From positions 62,001 through 126,000 of the forward strand of contig NZ_JAGGOI010000034.1 in the NCBI RefSeq assembly GCF_018614585.1: 64,000 bases of DNA, written 5' to 3'. The notes beneath the pieces are model-generated. The model did no database searches. It worked only from the letters and a program-made list of their open reading frames with translations, and was not told the DNA's origin. Below, in pieces: positions 25,090 to 33,326 of this stretch (the first letter of the stretch is position 1; every line of letters starts with the position of its first letter). The translations under genes and the position numbers were made by a program. Source of the stretch: Streptomyces sp. ISL-1 (lineage in GTDB: Bacteria > Actinomycetota > Actinomycetes > Streptomycetales > Streptomycetaceae).

Positions 25090-26406
25090 CTATCCGGGCG
25101 GCAGAGACGCCGCGGCGCGCTTGCCGGGAACGCAGAGACGCGCGGAGGTGAGCAGCGCGAGCAGATCCGCGGGGGAGGGGAGAAGCTTCCGGGCCTGGAT
25201 GCCCGTCATCCTGGCGAACAGTCGTGTCTGAAAGGCGGCCAGCAGTACGTAGGCCAGCGAGGAGGCAAGCGCACAGCCGGCAGCGCCCCACACGGGAATC
25301 AGCAGCACGTTCAGTGCGATGTTGACGGCCAGGGCGATCACTGACGGCAGGACGACCAGCCGTGCGCGGCGCAACCGCAGCAAGTAGGCACTCGGCAGTC
25401 GGCTCGCCCCCAGAGCCATCACGCCGGGAGCGAGCAGCATCACGAGCGGCACCGCATCGGTGTACGCCGCGCCGTACACGGCGGAAACCAGCACCGGGGC
25501 GGCCAGCGTAAGGGCCAGCGCCGAGGCCAGTGCCAGGAGGATCGTGTAACGGGTGATCCGTACGGTGACGTCGGCGGATTCGGTGTCGCTTGCGTTGAAC
25601 TGGCGTTTGAGCATCACCTGGGAGACGACATCCGCCAGCATGCGGCTGTACCCGGCCAGCCCGACCGCGAGCGAGTAGATGCCCACCTCCCGCGCGCCGG
25701 CGAATGCACTGAGCATGTAGATGTCGGCGTTCAGCAGAAGGAACACCGAGGCGGGACCAAGGTGGTAACGGGCGCCAGTCGCCACCGTGGCGCGTGCCAG
25801 CTTCAGGTCCCGGCGGTGCCCCGAGGCCGCCCCCACGGCGGTGAACACCAGCAGCGGGACACTCCCGGCGGCGACCCAGACGATCAGCGCCGCCACGACG
25901 CTCAACCGCTCACCTGCCGACAGTGCGGCCACAGCGGCGCATTGGGCGAGCCCGCCGGCCAGCATCGACCGATTCGCCACGCGCACATGCCCCCGCAGTA
26001 GCGCGATGTTGGCGGTGTAGTTCGACGCGATGCTGAGCGGAACGCTCAGGCAGGCCACCATCACCAGGTACTGCCCCGGCAGGTCCAGAGTTTCGGGGCC
26101 GATCACGGCCACCAGGGCTGTTGCGGCCAGACCGCTGAGAGTTCCGAGCACGAGGGCGAGCGGCACGCTGTTGCCGGCGAGCGCCTCCCGGCGCCCGGCG
26201 TCGGTCCACAACGCGCTCTGCGCCTGCTCCCCGGACAGGTGCCCCAGCATGGTGGCGGTCGTGGCGACCGTGACCGCCATGTAGTAGACCCCTCGGCCCT
26301 CCGGCTCCAGCGACCGGGCGATGACAGCGCTGGTGAACACGGACAGCACCACGCACGCGGCCCGGCTGCCCAGCATGCCCAGCACTTGCCGCGCGGTGTC
26401 AGCCAC
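25090..26406 (-). CDS. Lipid-linked oligosaccharide flippase (Wzx-like, MOP superfamily)
   Basis: A 438-residue integral membrane protein with about 12-14 hydrophobic segments and few charges, starting VLGMLGSRAACVVLSVFTSAVIA and containing LEPEGRGVYYMAVTVATTA, the N-terminal signature region of polysaccharide-biosynthesis flippases. It should flip undecaprenyl-linked repeat units to the outer face. The start is taken as GTG 26406: it overlaps the asparagine-synthetase stop (GTGGCTGA), has AGGGG upstream, and removes an unlikely 42-residue Pro/Ser-rich extension present if the frame is taken to 26532. Confidence 0.83.
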   Translation of the reverse strand: MADTARQVLGMLGSRAACVVLSVFTSAVIARSLEPEGRGVYYMAVTVATTATMLGHLSGEQAQSALWTDAGRREALAGNSVPLALVLGTLSGLAATALVAVIGPETLDLPGQYLVMVACLSVPLSIASNYTANIALLRGHVRVANRSMLAGGLAQCAAVAALSAGERLSVVAALIVWVAAGSVPLLVFTAVGAASGHRRDLKLARATVATGARYHLGPASVFLLLNADIYMLSAFAGAREVGIYSLAVGLAGYSRMLADVVSQVMLKRQFNASDTESADVTVRITRYTILLALASALALTLAAPVLVSAVYGAAYTDAVPLVMLLAPGVMALGASRLPSAYLLRLRRARLVVLPSVIALAVNIALNVLLIPVWGAAGCALASSLAYVLLAAFQTRLFARMTGIQARKLLPSPADLLALLTSARLCVPGKRAAASLPPG

Positions 26407-28318
26407 AGGACCCCTGGGCGGGTTGGGCAGTGGCAGTCGCGGTGTCCCAGGAAGGCTCTGCGCATGTGCGTTGCCATAGCTCGAACTGCAGCAGGGACCA
26501 CAGCTGATTGGACCGGTCGCGCCCCTCGTCATGGTCCTGCAGCAGTTGTCGCACGACTTCGGGCCGGAACAGGCCGCGGGAGCGAGCGGTGTTGTCGGTC
26601 AGCAGATCGTAGGCCAGCGGCCGCAGTTCGCAGCGCAGCCAGTCCGCCAGCGGCACTCCGAAGCCGGCTTTTGGCCGGGTGAGCAGCTCTGATGGCAGCC
26701 AGGGAATCATCGCCTTCTTCAACAGCGCCTTGGTCACCCGGCCGTCGACCTTCCACCGCCCGGGCAGGCCCGCGGCCCACTCCATCAGATGGTGGTCCAG
26801 GAACGGAGAACGAGCCTCCAGTGAGTGAGCCATGGTGGTGATGTCCACCTTCACGAGCAGGTCCCCCGGCAAGTAGGTGTTGACGTCGACATCCATCAAT
26901 CGGTTGACGTCCTCGTCGGCTCGGGAAGTGTCGAACACCTGCCTGATCAGCTCATAGCTGTCAATACTGGCCACCTGTTCGTGCAGCGCCTCGGTGTAGA
27001 GAGCGTCCTTGCCCTCGCGGGTGAAGTAGGACATGAGACTGGCGTAGCGGTGCTGTGGTGTCTCAGCCAGGAGCCGCAACCCCCTGCCGACCCTGCGCAG
27101 CCGAGGGGTGGTATTCCCCTGCGCCAGCGCGGAGCCGACAAGGTTCAGCACGCCACGCAGCGCGTTCGGGGGCTGCATCCGCCCCATTCTCTTCATGAAC
27201 GCGTAGCGCCGATAGCCTCCGAAACATTCGTCGCCCCCGTCGCCGTTGAGTACCACCGTCACCTGCTGGCGGCTCAGTTCGGCCACGAAGAAGCAGGGAA
27301 TGGCCGAGGAGTCGGCGAACGGCTCGTCGAAATGCCGGGCCACAGTGGGCAGAACCTCCAGCGCGGACGAACCCGCCACCACAAACTCATGGTGGTCGGT
27401 TCCATAGCGGCGGGCCACGGTCGCCGCGTAGGTACGTTCGTCGAAACGCTGGTCGTCGAATCCGATGCAGAACGTCTTCACGGGCCGATCACTGAGCCGG
27501 GCCATGGCGGCCACCACCGCGGAGGAGTCGATGCCGCCGGACAGAAACGCCCCCAGCGGACGCTCGCTGACCATCCGGACCCGTGTTGCATCCAGCAGCA
27601 ACTCCCTTGCCTGCTCTGCCGCCTCCCGCTCGCCGCCCGCCGGCCGGGGCGTGAAGTCCAGCTTCCAGTAGCGCCGCAGGCTCACCTCCCCGTCCTGCCA
27701 GACCAGCAGGTGCCCGGGAGGCAGCTTGCGGACTGCGCTGTAGATCGACCAGGGTGCCGGCACGTATTGGTAGGTCAGATAGTGATGCAGAGCCACCGGG
27801 TCCACCTCACGGGACACCGCTGGGTCGGCCATCAGAGCCTTCAACTCCGACGCGAACGCAAGTGAGGTCCCGGACTGCCGGTAGTACAGCGGCTTCTTGC
27901 CCACCCGGTCCCGTGCGAGCAGCAGCTGGCGCCGTGCCATGTCCCAGATCGCGAAGGCGAACATGCCCCGCAAGTGCGCGACCAGGTCCTCGCCGTGTTC
28001 CTCGTACAGGTGGACGAGTACCTCGGTGTCGCCGTCGGTGGCGAATCGGTGCCCGCGCGCGACCAGTTGCGCGCGCAGCTCCATGAAGTTGTAGATCTCT
28101 CCGTTGAAGACTGCCGCGACGGTGCGGTCCTCGTTGTAGACGGGCTGGTCTCCGCCGGCCACATCGATGATGGCGAGTCGCCGCATCCCCAGCGCCGCGT
28201 GGGCGTCGGTGTGGTAGCCCTCTCCGTCGGGCCCCCGATGGGTGATGCGGCGGCACATCACGCGCACCTGTTCGGGATCGGGAGGGCTGGTGGACACGAT
28301 TCCAGCTACACCGCACAT
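26399..28318 (-). CDS. asnB: Glutamine-hydrolysing asparagine synthetase-like amidotransferase (AsnB)
   Basis: A 639-residue two-domain enzyme. The start at 28318 is fixed by MCGVAGIV: Cys2, freed by Met removal, is the glutaminase nucleophile, and GGGGAG lies just upstream. The class II glutaminase domain (1-200: RGPDGEGYH, NGEIYNF, DTEVLVHLYEEHG) is followed by the ATP-pyrophosphatase domain with PP-loop GAFLSGGIDSSAV and later ARSPFLDHHLMEWAAGLP. AsnB-type enzymes inside polysaccharide loci usually amidate a uronic acid carboxylate or another acid rather than aspartate; with the uronate-forming dehydrogenase at 16.6-17.9 kb this is a reasonable inference. First gene of a unit with the flippase (8-bp overlap). 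Confidence 0.88.
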   Translation of the reverse strand: MCGVAGIVSTSPPDPEQVRVMCRRITHRGPDGEGYHTDAHAALGMRRLAIIDVAGGDQPVYNEDRTVAAVFNGEIYNFMELRAQLVARGHRFATDGDTEVLVHLYEEHGEDLVAHLRGMFAFAIWDMARRQLLLARDRVGKKPLYYRQSGTSLAFASELKALMADPAVSREVDPVALHHYLTYQYVPAPWSIYSAVRKLPPGHLLVWQDGEVSLRRYWKLDFTPRPAGGEREAAEQARELLLDATRVRMVSERPLGAFLSGGIDSSAVVAAMARLSDRPVKTFCIGFDDQRFDERTYAATVARRYGTDHHEFVVAGSSALEVLPTVARHFDEPFADSSAIPCFFVAELSRQQVTVVLNGDGGDECFGGYRRYAFMKRMGRMQPPNALRGVLNLVGSALAQGNTTPRLRRVGRGLRLLAETPQHRYASLMSYFTREGKDALYTEALHEQVASIDSYELIRQVFDTSRADEDVNRLMDVDVNTYLPGDLLVKVDITTMAHSLEARSPFLDHHLMEWAAGLPGRWKVDGRVTKALLKKAMIPWLPSELLTRPKAGFGVPLADWLRCELRPLAYDLLTDNTARSRGLFRPEVVRQLLQDHDEGRDRSNQLWSLLQFELWQRTCAEPSWDTATATAQPAQGSCG

Positions 28319-28479
28319 AAACGCTCCCCATGTGTTGCACCGTCCGTCGACATCGCCGGCTCCCACTCGCCGGTGCACTGCCTCGCGGGCTGACCGCAAA
28401 GCCTCCGAGATGCATACCACACATATGCGGGCATTTAGCCGGGCCTGACTGCGCAACGCCTGCCCCTTCCCTTCGGGAA

Positions 28480-28790
28480 ACATCGCGGTGTGCTCTGAAC
28501 CGGTGACCTCTTCTGACGAGCACCGTCGGCATGGTGGTGAGGCCCGGATGGCGGGTTGGTCCTGCGGGCCCAGTCAATACACACGCGGGCCGTGAGCCCC
28601 GGCCCCGCACGAGCGGCGCTTGCACTTCTGCCGCGGCAGTTCTGCGATCAACTCATCGACGCGGTGGTCGATGCTGACACCGGTGACCACGGTGTCGTTG
28701 CGGCGGGTCGCCATGACGTGGGCAGCGTTCGCGGTCCGCAAGGCACGGTGCAGGCCCCACTGGCTCGCGTCAGCCACAGCCGCCGTACTC
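28480..28790 (-). pseudogene. IS701-family transposase remnant
   Basis: Minus-strand fragments match the C-terminal half of IS701-type DDE transposases: HVMATRRNDTVVT, HRVDELIAELP, KRRSCGAGAHGPRVY, then, after one extra T that creates a TGA, DWARR in the next frame, and further on PTVLVRR in another frame. The run of conserved words across frames in the correct order is good evidence for a real transposase gene broken by small indels. Both ends are missing; no terminal inverted repeats or target duplication were seen. It lies between asnB and a plus-strand methyltransferase of the polysaccharide locus. Confidence 0.65.
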
Positions 28791-28933
28791 ATCCTGGAGA
28801 AGCACCGCTGAAAATGCTTTTGGTGGATCTCATGAGTCGGCTGCATGCCTAACTCGTCGCATAATATGCGGCAGGAAACACGACACGCGAGTCCTTGCCC
28901 GCCCAAAGCGAACGATCAGTTAGCTTGTCCTGC

Positions 28934-29920
28934 ATGCACAGGAGATTGGCCGACGGCCTCGCGGAGAAGAACCGAGACGGTTGCTGGTTCGAAACGCTTC
29001 AGTGTCCGAACTGCCGTGCGCGGCTTCACGGAGAGACCACACTGACCTGCGAACGGTGTGGACGGACCTATCCGGTGCGTGACGGGATCCCGCGATTCGT
29101 TCCCGAGGACAACTACGGGAAATCGTTCGGGTATCAATGGAATGTGCATCGGCTTACCCAGCTTGACTCCTATGTGGGGCTCCCCGTATCCAGAGATCGT
29201 CTACTGCGGGAGAGCGGCTGGACCGCTGATGAACTTCAGGGCCGCGAAGTTCTTGAGTGCGGAAGCGGCGCCGGACGCTTCACCGAGGTGCTCTGCCAGA
29301 CCGGGGCTGCCGTAACCTCCTTCGACATCTCCAATGCGGTGGAGGCCAACGCCACATCCAATGGCCGATTCGCCAACCTGCGGCTGCTTCAGGCCAGCAT
29401 TTACGACCTCCCCCTGGTGGATGAGTCGTTCGACTACCTCGTCTGCCTCGGGGTCATCCAGCACACGCCTGACGTCGAGCGGGCCTTTAAGACGATCTTC
29501 CGTTACCTGCGTCCCGGTGGAAAGTTCTGCATCGACGTGTACGCGGCGATCGTCGCCTATCCGCATCTACGGCAACTGCTGCGGCCCGTCACCAAGCGAA
29601 TTCCTCCATGCAAGCTCTATAGCGTTGTCCAATCCATCACGCCACGACTGCTGCCAGTTTCCATGCTCCTCAGCGCAGTCCCACGGGTGGGCGACTATCT
29701 GACCCGGCTGGTTCCCGTCGCTAATCATCAGCACCTCGGGTTGACCGACACCGAAACCTTGCGGACCTGGTCGATCCTGGACACCTTCGACTGGCTCTCG
29801 CCTCAATTTGAGCGGCCCCAGCCGCGGCGCCGACTCGAGCGCTGGTGCAGGGACCTTCGCCTGAGCGAATTCGAGATCGAACGCATTCGCGGGCTCTATG
29901 TCGTCCGTGGAACGAAGTAG
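28934..29920 (+). CDS. Methyltransferase with N-terminal zinc ribbon
   Basis: A 328-residue protein. Residues about 20-50 form a Trm112-like zinc ribbon (LQCPNCRARL then LTCERCGRTYPVRDGIPRF), followed by a class I methyltransferase: VLECGSGAGRFTEVL (motif I), VTSFDISNAVEAN (motif II), FDYLVCLGVIQHTPDVE and LRPGGKFCIDVY. This architecture is common for sugar or lipid-linked methyltransferases in surface-polysaccharide loci. The ATG at 28934 is used; an in-frame TTG at 28895 would add 13 residues, and neither has a clear ribosome site. GC content here is lower than that of the flanking core genes. Faces the IS701 relic. Confidence 0.78.
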   Translation: MHRRLADGLAEKNRDGCWFETLQCPNCRARLHGETTLTCERCGRTYPVRDGIPRFVPEDNYGKSFGYQWNVHRLTQLDSYVGLPVSRDRLLRESGWTADELQGREVLECGSGAGRFTEVLCQTGAAVTSFDISNAVEANATSNGRFANLRLLQASIYDLPLVDESFDYLVCLGVIQHTPDVERAFKTIFRYLRPGGKFCIDVYAAIVAYPHLRQLLRPVTKRIPPCKLYSVVQSITPRLLPVSMLLSAVPRVGDYLTRLVPVANHQHLGLTDTETLRTWSILDTFDWLSPQFERPQPRRRLERWCRDLRLSEFEIERIRGLYVVRGTK

Positions 29921-30423
29921 AATGCCGGACAGGACATCAGCCTTGCGTTCCATCGACAGCGGCCTCTGACCGCGCTATCGGACGCTGGACACACCTCTCC
30001 CCGGCAGCAGCGCACTGACCCTTGGCCGCTTAGTGTCGCACCGGGGGAGACGGCTCACACTGGCATGTCCGCGAGTTCACCGGCGCAGGCCCGGTGCCCG
30101 GCCTTCCAGTGCTGCCTCCGTGCCGCCGGGCCCCGTGGAATACTGAATAGAGGACGAGCGCTTTCAACTGCGCGACAAAGCCGGAGATTTCTCAGGCCTT
30201 CGGTAGCACGTCTCGCCGTTCGAGTTCATCGAGCGTTATCTCATATCGCGACACAGAACGTCAGCCGGGCCCAGGAACTTCTCCCTCCTGTAATCTCATG
30301 GCCCATGGTCGACTCGCATTACCGGGGCTTTCGTACTCGGGTCGTGCTTACATGCAAAGAGTGGGCCGCAGTCCACGGGGCCGGTATGCGCCACGCGCAC
30401 AGATCGAAAGAGGCCGGTTGACC
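29921..30423. other. 500-bp gap in the polysaccharide locus
   Basis: No gene is convincing here. One plus-strand frame (30065-30421) is open but has random, Arg/Ala-rich composition and no ribosome site. The region likely carries the promoter of the polytopic membrane protein that follows. Confidence 0.4.
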
Positions 30424-31746
30424 ATGCGCGCATCGACTGTGCTCAGGACACCAGCCGGCGCTCATCCCTCCAAGTCTGAAAGCCCGCGGCCCGGTTCGCT
30501 CTGGGGCGCTCTCGCGGTATTCGCGGCAGCGGCAGTTCTCCACGTCGGTGTTGTCCTGGTCGTTCACTCGCAGACCAACGGTGACGCGCTCTTTCCGGAT
30601 GCCCAAGGCTATAAATCGGCCAGCGACATGATTGCCGTGGCCTGGCGCAACGGGAGCCCCTTGGAAACGCGCAGTCTCTCAGGGCTGGTCGGTTCTGCGG
30701 TGTGGGGCTACCCGGCGATCATGGCGCTGTGCAGGCTTCTGACCGGTGGCGGGTGGCTGGCCGCCAAGACGGTTCTGGCTCTTTTCGCGGCCACCGGCGC
30801 GGTCGCCGCGTACGGACTGGCTCTCATGTCCGGGCGGGGGCGTAAGCGCGCCGCCGCCGTCGGACTGATGGTGGGCGCGAGTCCGTCCCTCTTGCTGTGG
30901 GATGCCTGGGGCCTGAAGGACGGGCTGATCACCAGCCTCGTCCTGTGGTCCTTGCTCGTACAGACGCGTGCCCGCTTCTCGATTGCCTGTGTCAGCACGC
31001 TGCTGAGTATCCACGCATGTCTGTACCTGAGACCTGCGGCAGCGCTCTTTCTCGGGGTTGCTCTGCTCGCCCGGGTGAGATTCCGCCGCGAGTACCTGGC
31101 GGGTTCCCTGATCGTAGTAGGGGCCGCCGCCCTCTTCATTCTTCCTCGCCTGACGACGCTCTTCGGTCTTGTGGACAGTCTGGAGGTCCGCGGCGGGACC
31201 CGTCTCGGCTTCACCGGGGGATACGGCTCAGAGAACCTGCTGAATCATCCTCAGTACCTGGTGACCTTGCTGCTCGGGCCGTTCCCCTGGGAGTTCGGGC
31301 CGGAGACCGCAGTCCCGGAACGTTGGCTCTATCTGGGCACCATCATCTGGATCGCCTCCCTTTCCCTTGCTCCCACCGCGTTGCGCAGGGCATGGGCGGA
31401 CACCTCGGGGGTCGGCCGTGCCGCCGTCCTGGGGATGTCCGCCTACGCCGCCGCATATATCGCGACCTTCGGCGGAGCCTTTTACCGGCAGCGTTCCCTG
31501 CTTGAATGCGTGCTGATCATTCTCGTCGTGCTCTACCTCCCCCTCTCTCCGGCCAGGGCCATGATGCGGATCCATGTGTGGCTCGCCGGCATCGCCGCCG
31601 TGGCCGTCGTACACAACCCGCACCTCACTCCCACGATCTGGAGCAAGTGGCTGGCTGTGTGCGTCATAGGTCTGGTTGTTCCTCTGGCATTTGTGCACGG
31701 CCTCCGGCAGGGCGCGGCACGTCGATTTCGTGAACGCCGTACGTAG
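30424..31746 (+). CDS. Polytopic membrane protein, candidate polysaccharide polymerase (Wzy-like) or GT-C enzyme
   Basis: A 440-residue protein with about ten to twelve predicted membrane segments. The first periplasmic loop carries LFPDAQGYKSASDMIAVAW, an acidic-aromatic motif like that of GT-C transferases and EpsG/Wzy-type polymerases; LLLWDAWGLKDGLITSLVLW is a second conserved-looking motif (the LKD/LRE pair seen in this superfamily). No other gene of the locus fits the polymerase role, so a Wzy function is likely by elimination, not by clear homology. The start at ATG 30424 gives a short Lys/Arg-containing cytoplasmic N-terminus before the first helix; the frame is open upstream to 30298 but unconvincing. 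Confidence 0.65.
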   Translation: MRASTVLRTPAGAHPSKSESPRPGSLWGALAVFAAAAVLHVGVVLVVHSQTNGDALFPDAQGYKSASDMIAVAWRNGSPLETRSLSGLVGSAVWGYPAIMALCRLLTGGGWLAAKTVLALFAATGAVAAYGLALMSGRGRKRAAAVGLMVGASPSLLLWDAWGLKDGLITSLVLWSLLVQTRARFSIACVSTLLSIHACLYLRPAAALFLGVALLARVRFRREYLAGSLIVVGAAALFILPRLTTLFGLVDSLEVRGGTRLGFTGGYGSENLLNHPQYLVTLLLGPFPWEFGPETAVPERWLYLGTIIWIASLSLAPTALRRAWADTSGVGRAAVLGMSAYAAAYIATFGGAFYRQRSLLECVLIILVVLYLPLSPARAMMRIHVWLAGIAAVAVVHNPHLTPTIWSKWLAVCVIGLVVPLAFVHGLRQGAARRFRERRT

Positions 31747-31770
31747 ACACGCTCCCGAAAGGATTGCCCG

Positions 31771-32724
31771 GTGCTGGATTCTTCTCCGAATCCCTGCCCG
31801 CTCTGCGGTTCGACCTCCGCGGATACGCTTTCTCACATCCACCTCTCCGATGTATGGCGGGCATACGCGGAGAAGTGGGCCACGTCGTTTTCGGACGATG
31901 TCATCGCGAAGTACGGGAACGGACCCGTCGCCCTCCGCCGTTGCGGGCGCTGCGAGCTGGAATGGTTCGACCCCGCGCTTGAAGGCGATTCCGGCTTTTA
32001 CTCCCAGCTCTTCACAGGCTTGATCAGGTACGAGAAGTGGCGCTGGGAGTTCGAGCGAGCCGCACGAAGGATCGCGGACGGAGCGCGGGTGGTCGAAGTG
32101 GGCTCGGGCGAAGGAGCCTTCCTGCGCTCCGTACTTCCCCGGTGCAGTTCCGTCGAGGCGCTTGAGAAGAACCCTCATGCCGCAGACCTGCTGCGTGTGG
32201 CCGGCATCAAGGTGAGTGAGAACGACGTCCGCGCCGACGCCCTGGCTCGTCCCACCCGGGCGGACGTCGTCTGCGCTTTCCAGGTGCTGGAGCATGTGGC
32301 GGACGTACGCGGCTTTCTCTCCGCGCTGGCGGCGATCGTGGTGCCGGGCGGTGAGGTTCTCCTCTCCGTGCCGAACCGTGAGCGGTTCCGTGAGGGCCTG
32401 GAGCCGAACGACTGCCCCCCGCATCACCTTTCCAGATGGAGCCCCCGGCAGTTCACCGCCGTGGCCGAAGTCCTCGGCATGGACCTCGTCCTGGTCGAGT
32501 ACCAGCCGCCTTCCCTGTCCCACGCCAGAGCAGCACGTCAACGACCCGTCCGGACGGCGCTGCGTCCCGTGACCGGTCCATGGATGGCGCAGTTGGCGGG
32601 CCGCGCCACCGCCCGGGTGCGCATGCCGGAACGTCGCCATGCGCGCTTGGCCGCCGAAGGCCGCTTTGCGCCCCGGGGTGAGTACGGGCACACCATGTTC
32701 GCGGTGCTCCGCCGTCGTGGGTGA
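31771..32724 (+). CDS. Class I SAM-dependent methyltransferase with N-terminal Cys motif
   Basis: A 317-residue protein. The N-terminus has paired cysteines (NPCPLCGSTSAD and RRCGRCELEWFDP) like the metal-binding heads of sugar C- or O-methyltransferases, then a Methyltransf_23-type core: RVVEVGSGEGAFLRSVL, VEALEKNPHAADLL, VVCAFQVLEHVADVRGFL and VPGGEVLLSVPN. GTG at 31771 has GAAAGGA upstream. It follows the polytopic protein by 24 bp and is followed closely by the tyrosine phosphatase gene, so the three form an operon. A sugar methyl transfer on the repeat unit is likely. Confidence 0.82.
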   Translation: MLDSSPNPCPLCGSTSADTLSHIHLSDVWRAYAEKWATSFSDDVIAKYGNGPVALRRCGRCELEWFDPALEGDSGFYSQLFTGLIRYEKWRWEFERAARRIADGARVVEVGSGEGAFLRSVLPRCSSVEALEKNPHAADLLRVAGIKVSENDVRADALARPTRADVVCAFQVLEHVADVRGFLSALAAIVVPGGEVLLSVPNRERFREGLEPNDCPPHHLSRWSPRQFTAVAEVLGMDLVLVEYQPPSLSHARAARQRPVRTALRPVTGPWMAQLAGRATARVRMPERRHARLAAEGRFAPRGEYGHTMFAVLRRRG

Positions 32725-32728
32725 GGCC

Positions 32729-33310
32729 GTGATCCACTGCTCAAGCGTGCGTGAACCGTTCCGCGTGCTCGTCGTCTGCACCGGAAACCTGCACCGCTCG
32801 CCACTGGCAGAACGCCTGCTGACCTCCCGACTGGCTTCGGCATGGGACAGATTCCGGGTCTCGAGCGCGGGAACCGACGCGGTGAACGACGCACCGATGG
32901 ACCCGGTCGCCGTCGCCCTCCTCACCGAGCGGGGCGGGGATGCCGCCGGAGCCGCCGCCCGGAGCCTCACCGCAGGCCTCGTGAGCGGCGCGGCACTGGT
33001 TCTGGGTGCCGCGACAGAGCACCGCGAAGCCGCGGTACGGCTCTGCCCGGTGCATGGGCTCGGACGCGCCTTCACGCTGCGGGAGTTCGCACGGCTGCTG
33101 CACGAGGACGATGCGGCGGGTCTGACCGACCCGGCAGAGCGGGCCGAGGCCCTGACTAAAGGGGCCGCCGCACGTAGAGGAGTGGGCGGAGGGGGATCCT
33201 GGGACGACGACCTGGCCGATCCGTACGGTGCGTCCGAGCAAGAGGCAAGGGCGTGCGCCGCCCGTATCACCGAAGCCGTGGAACGGATCGCGGCAGCAGT
33301 GCTGGGCTGA
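32729..33310 (+). CDS. Low-molecular-weight protein-tyrosine phosphatase (Wzb-like)
   Basis: A 193-residue phosphatase with the LMW-PTP P-loop LVVCTGNLHRSPLAERLL (Cys-x5-Arg) near the N-terminus, followed by FRVSSAGTDAVNDAPMDP. The family's C-terminal general-acid DP is probably the DPYG in DDDLADPYGAS. Such enzymes dephosphorylate the tyrosine cluster of the Wzc-type kinase, which is present at 15.0-16.5 kb. It is longer than the usual 150 residues because of a Gly-rich insertion before the DP loop. GTG 32729 is preferred (GGTGAGG just upstream); GTG 32717, overlapping the methyltransferase stop, is an alternative. Confidence 0.83.
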   Translation: MIHCSSVREPFRVLVVCTGNLHRSPLAERLLTSRLASAWDRFRVSSAGTDAVNDAPMDPVAVALLTERGGDAAGAAARSLTAGLVSGAALVLGAATEHREAAVRLCPVHGLGRAFTLREFARLLHEDDAAGLTDPAERAEALTKGAAARRGVGGGGSWDDDLADPYGASEQEARACAARITEAVERIAAAVLG

Positions 33311-33326
33311 CCGGCAGGGCCTTCGC

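Noticed and set aside
30065..30421. 118-codon frame before the polytopic membrane protein
   Set aside because: No ribosome site, random composition, weak third-position GC bias.
31228..33270. 680-codon minus-strand open frame
   Set aside because: Antisense to the polytopic protein, methyltransferase and phosphatase genes, all of which carry clear motifs.
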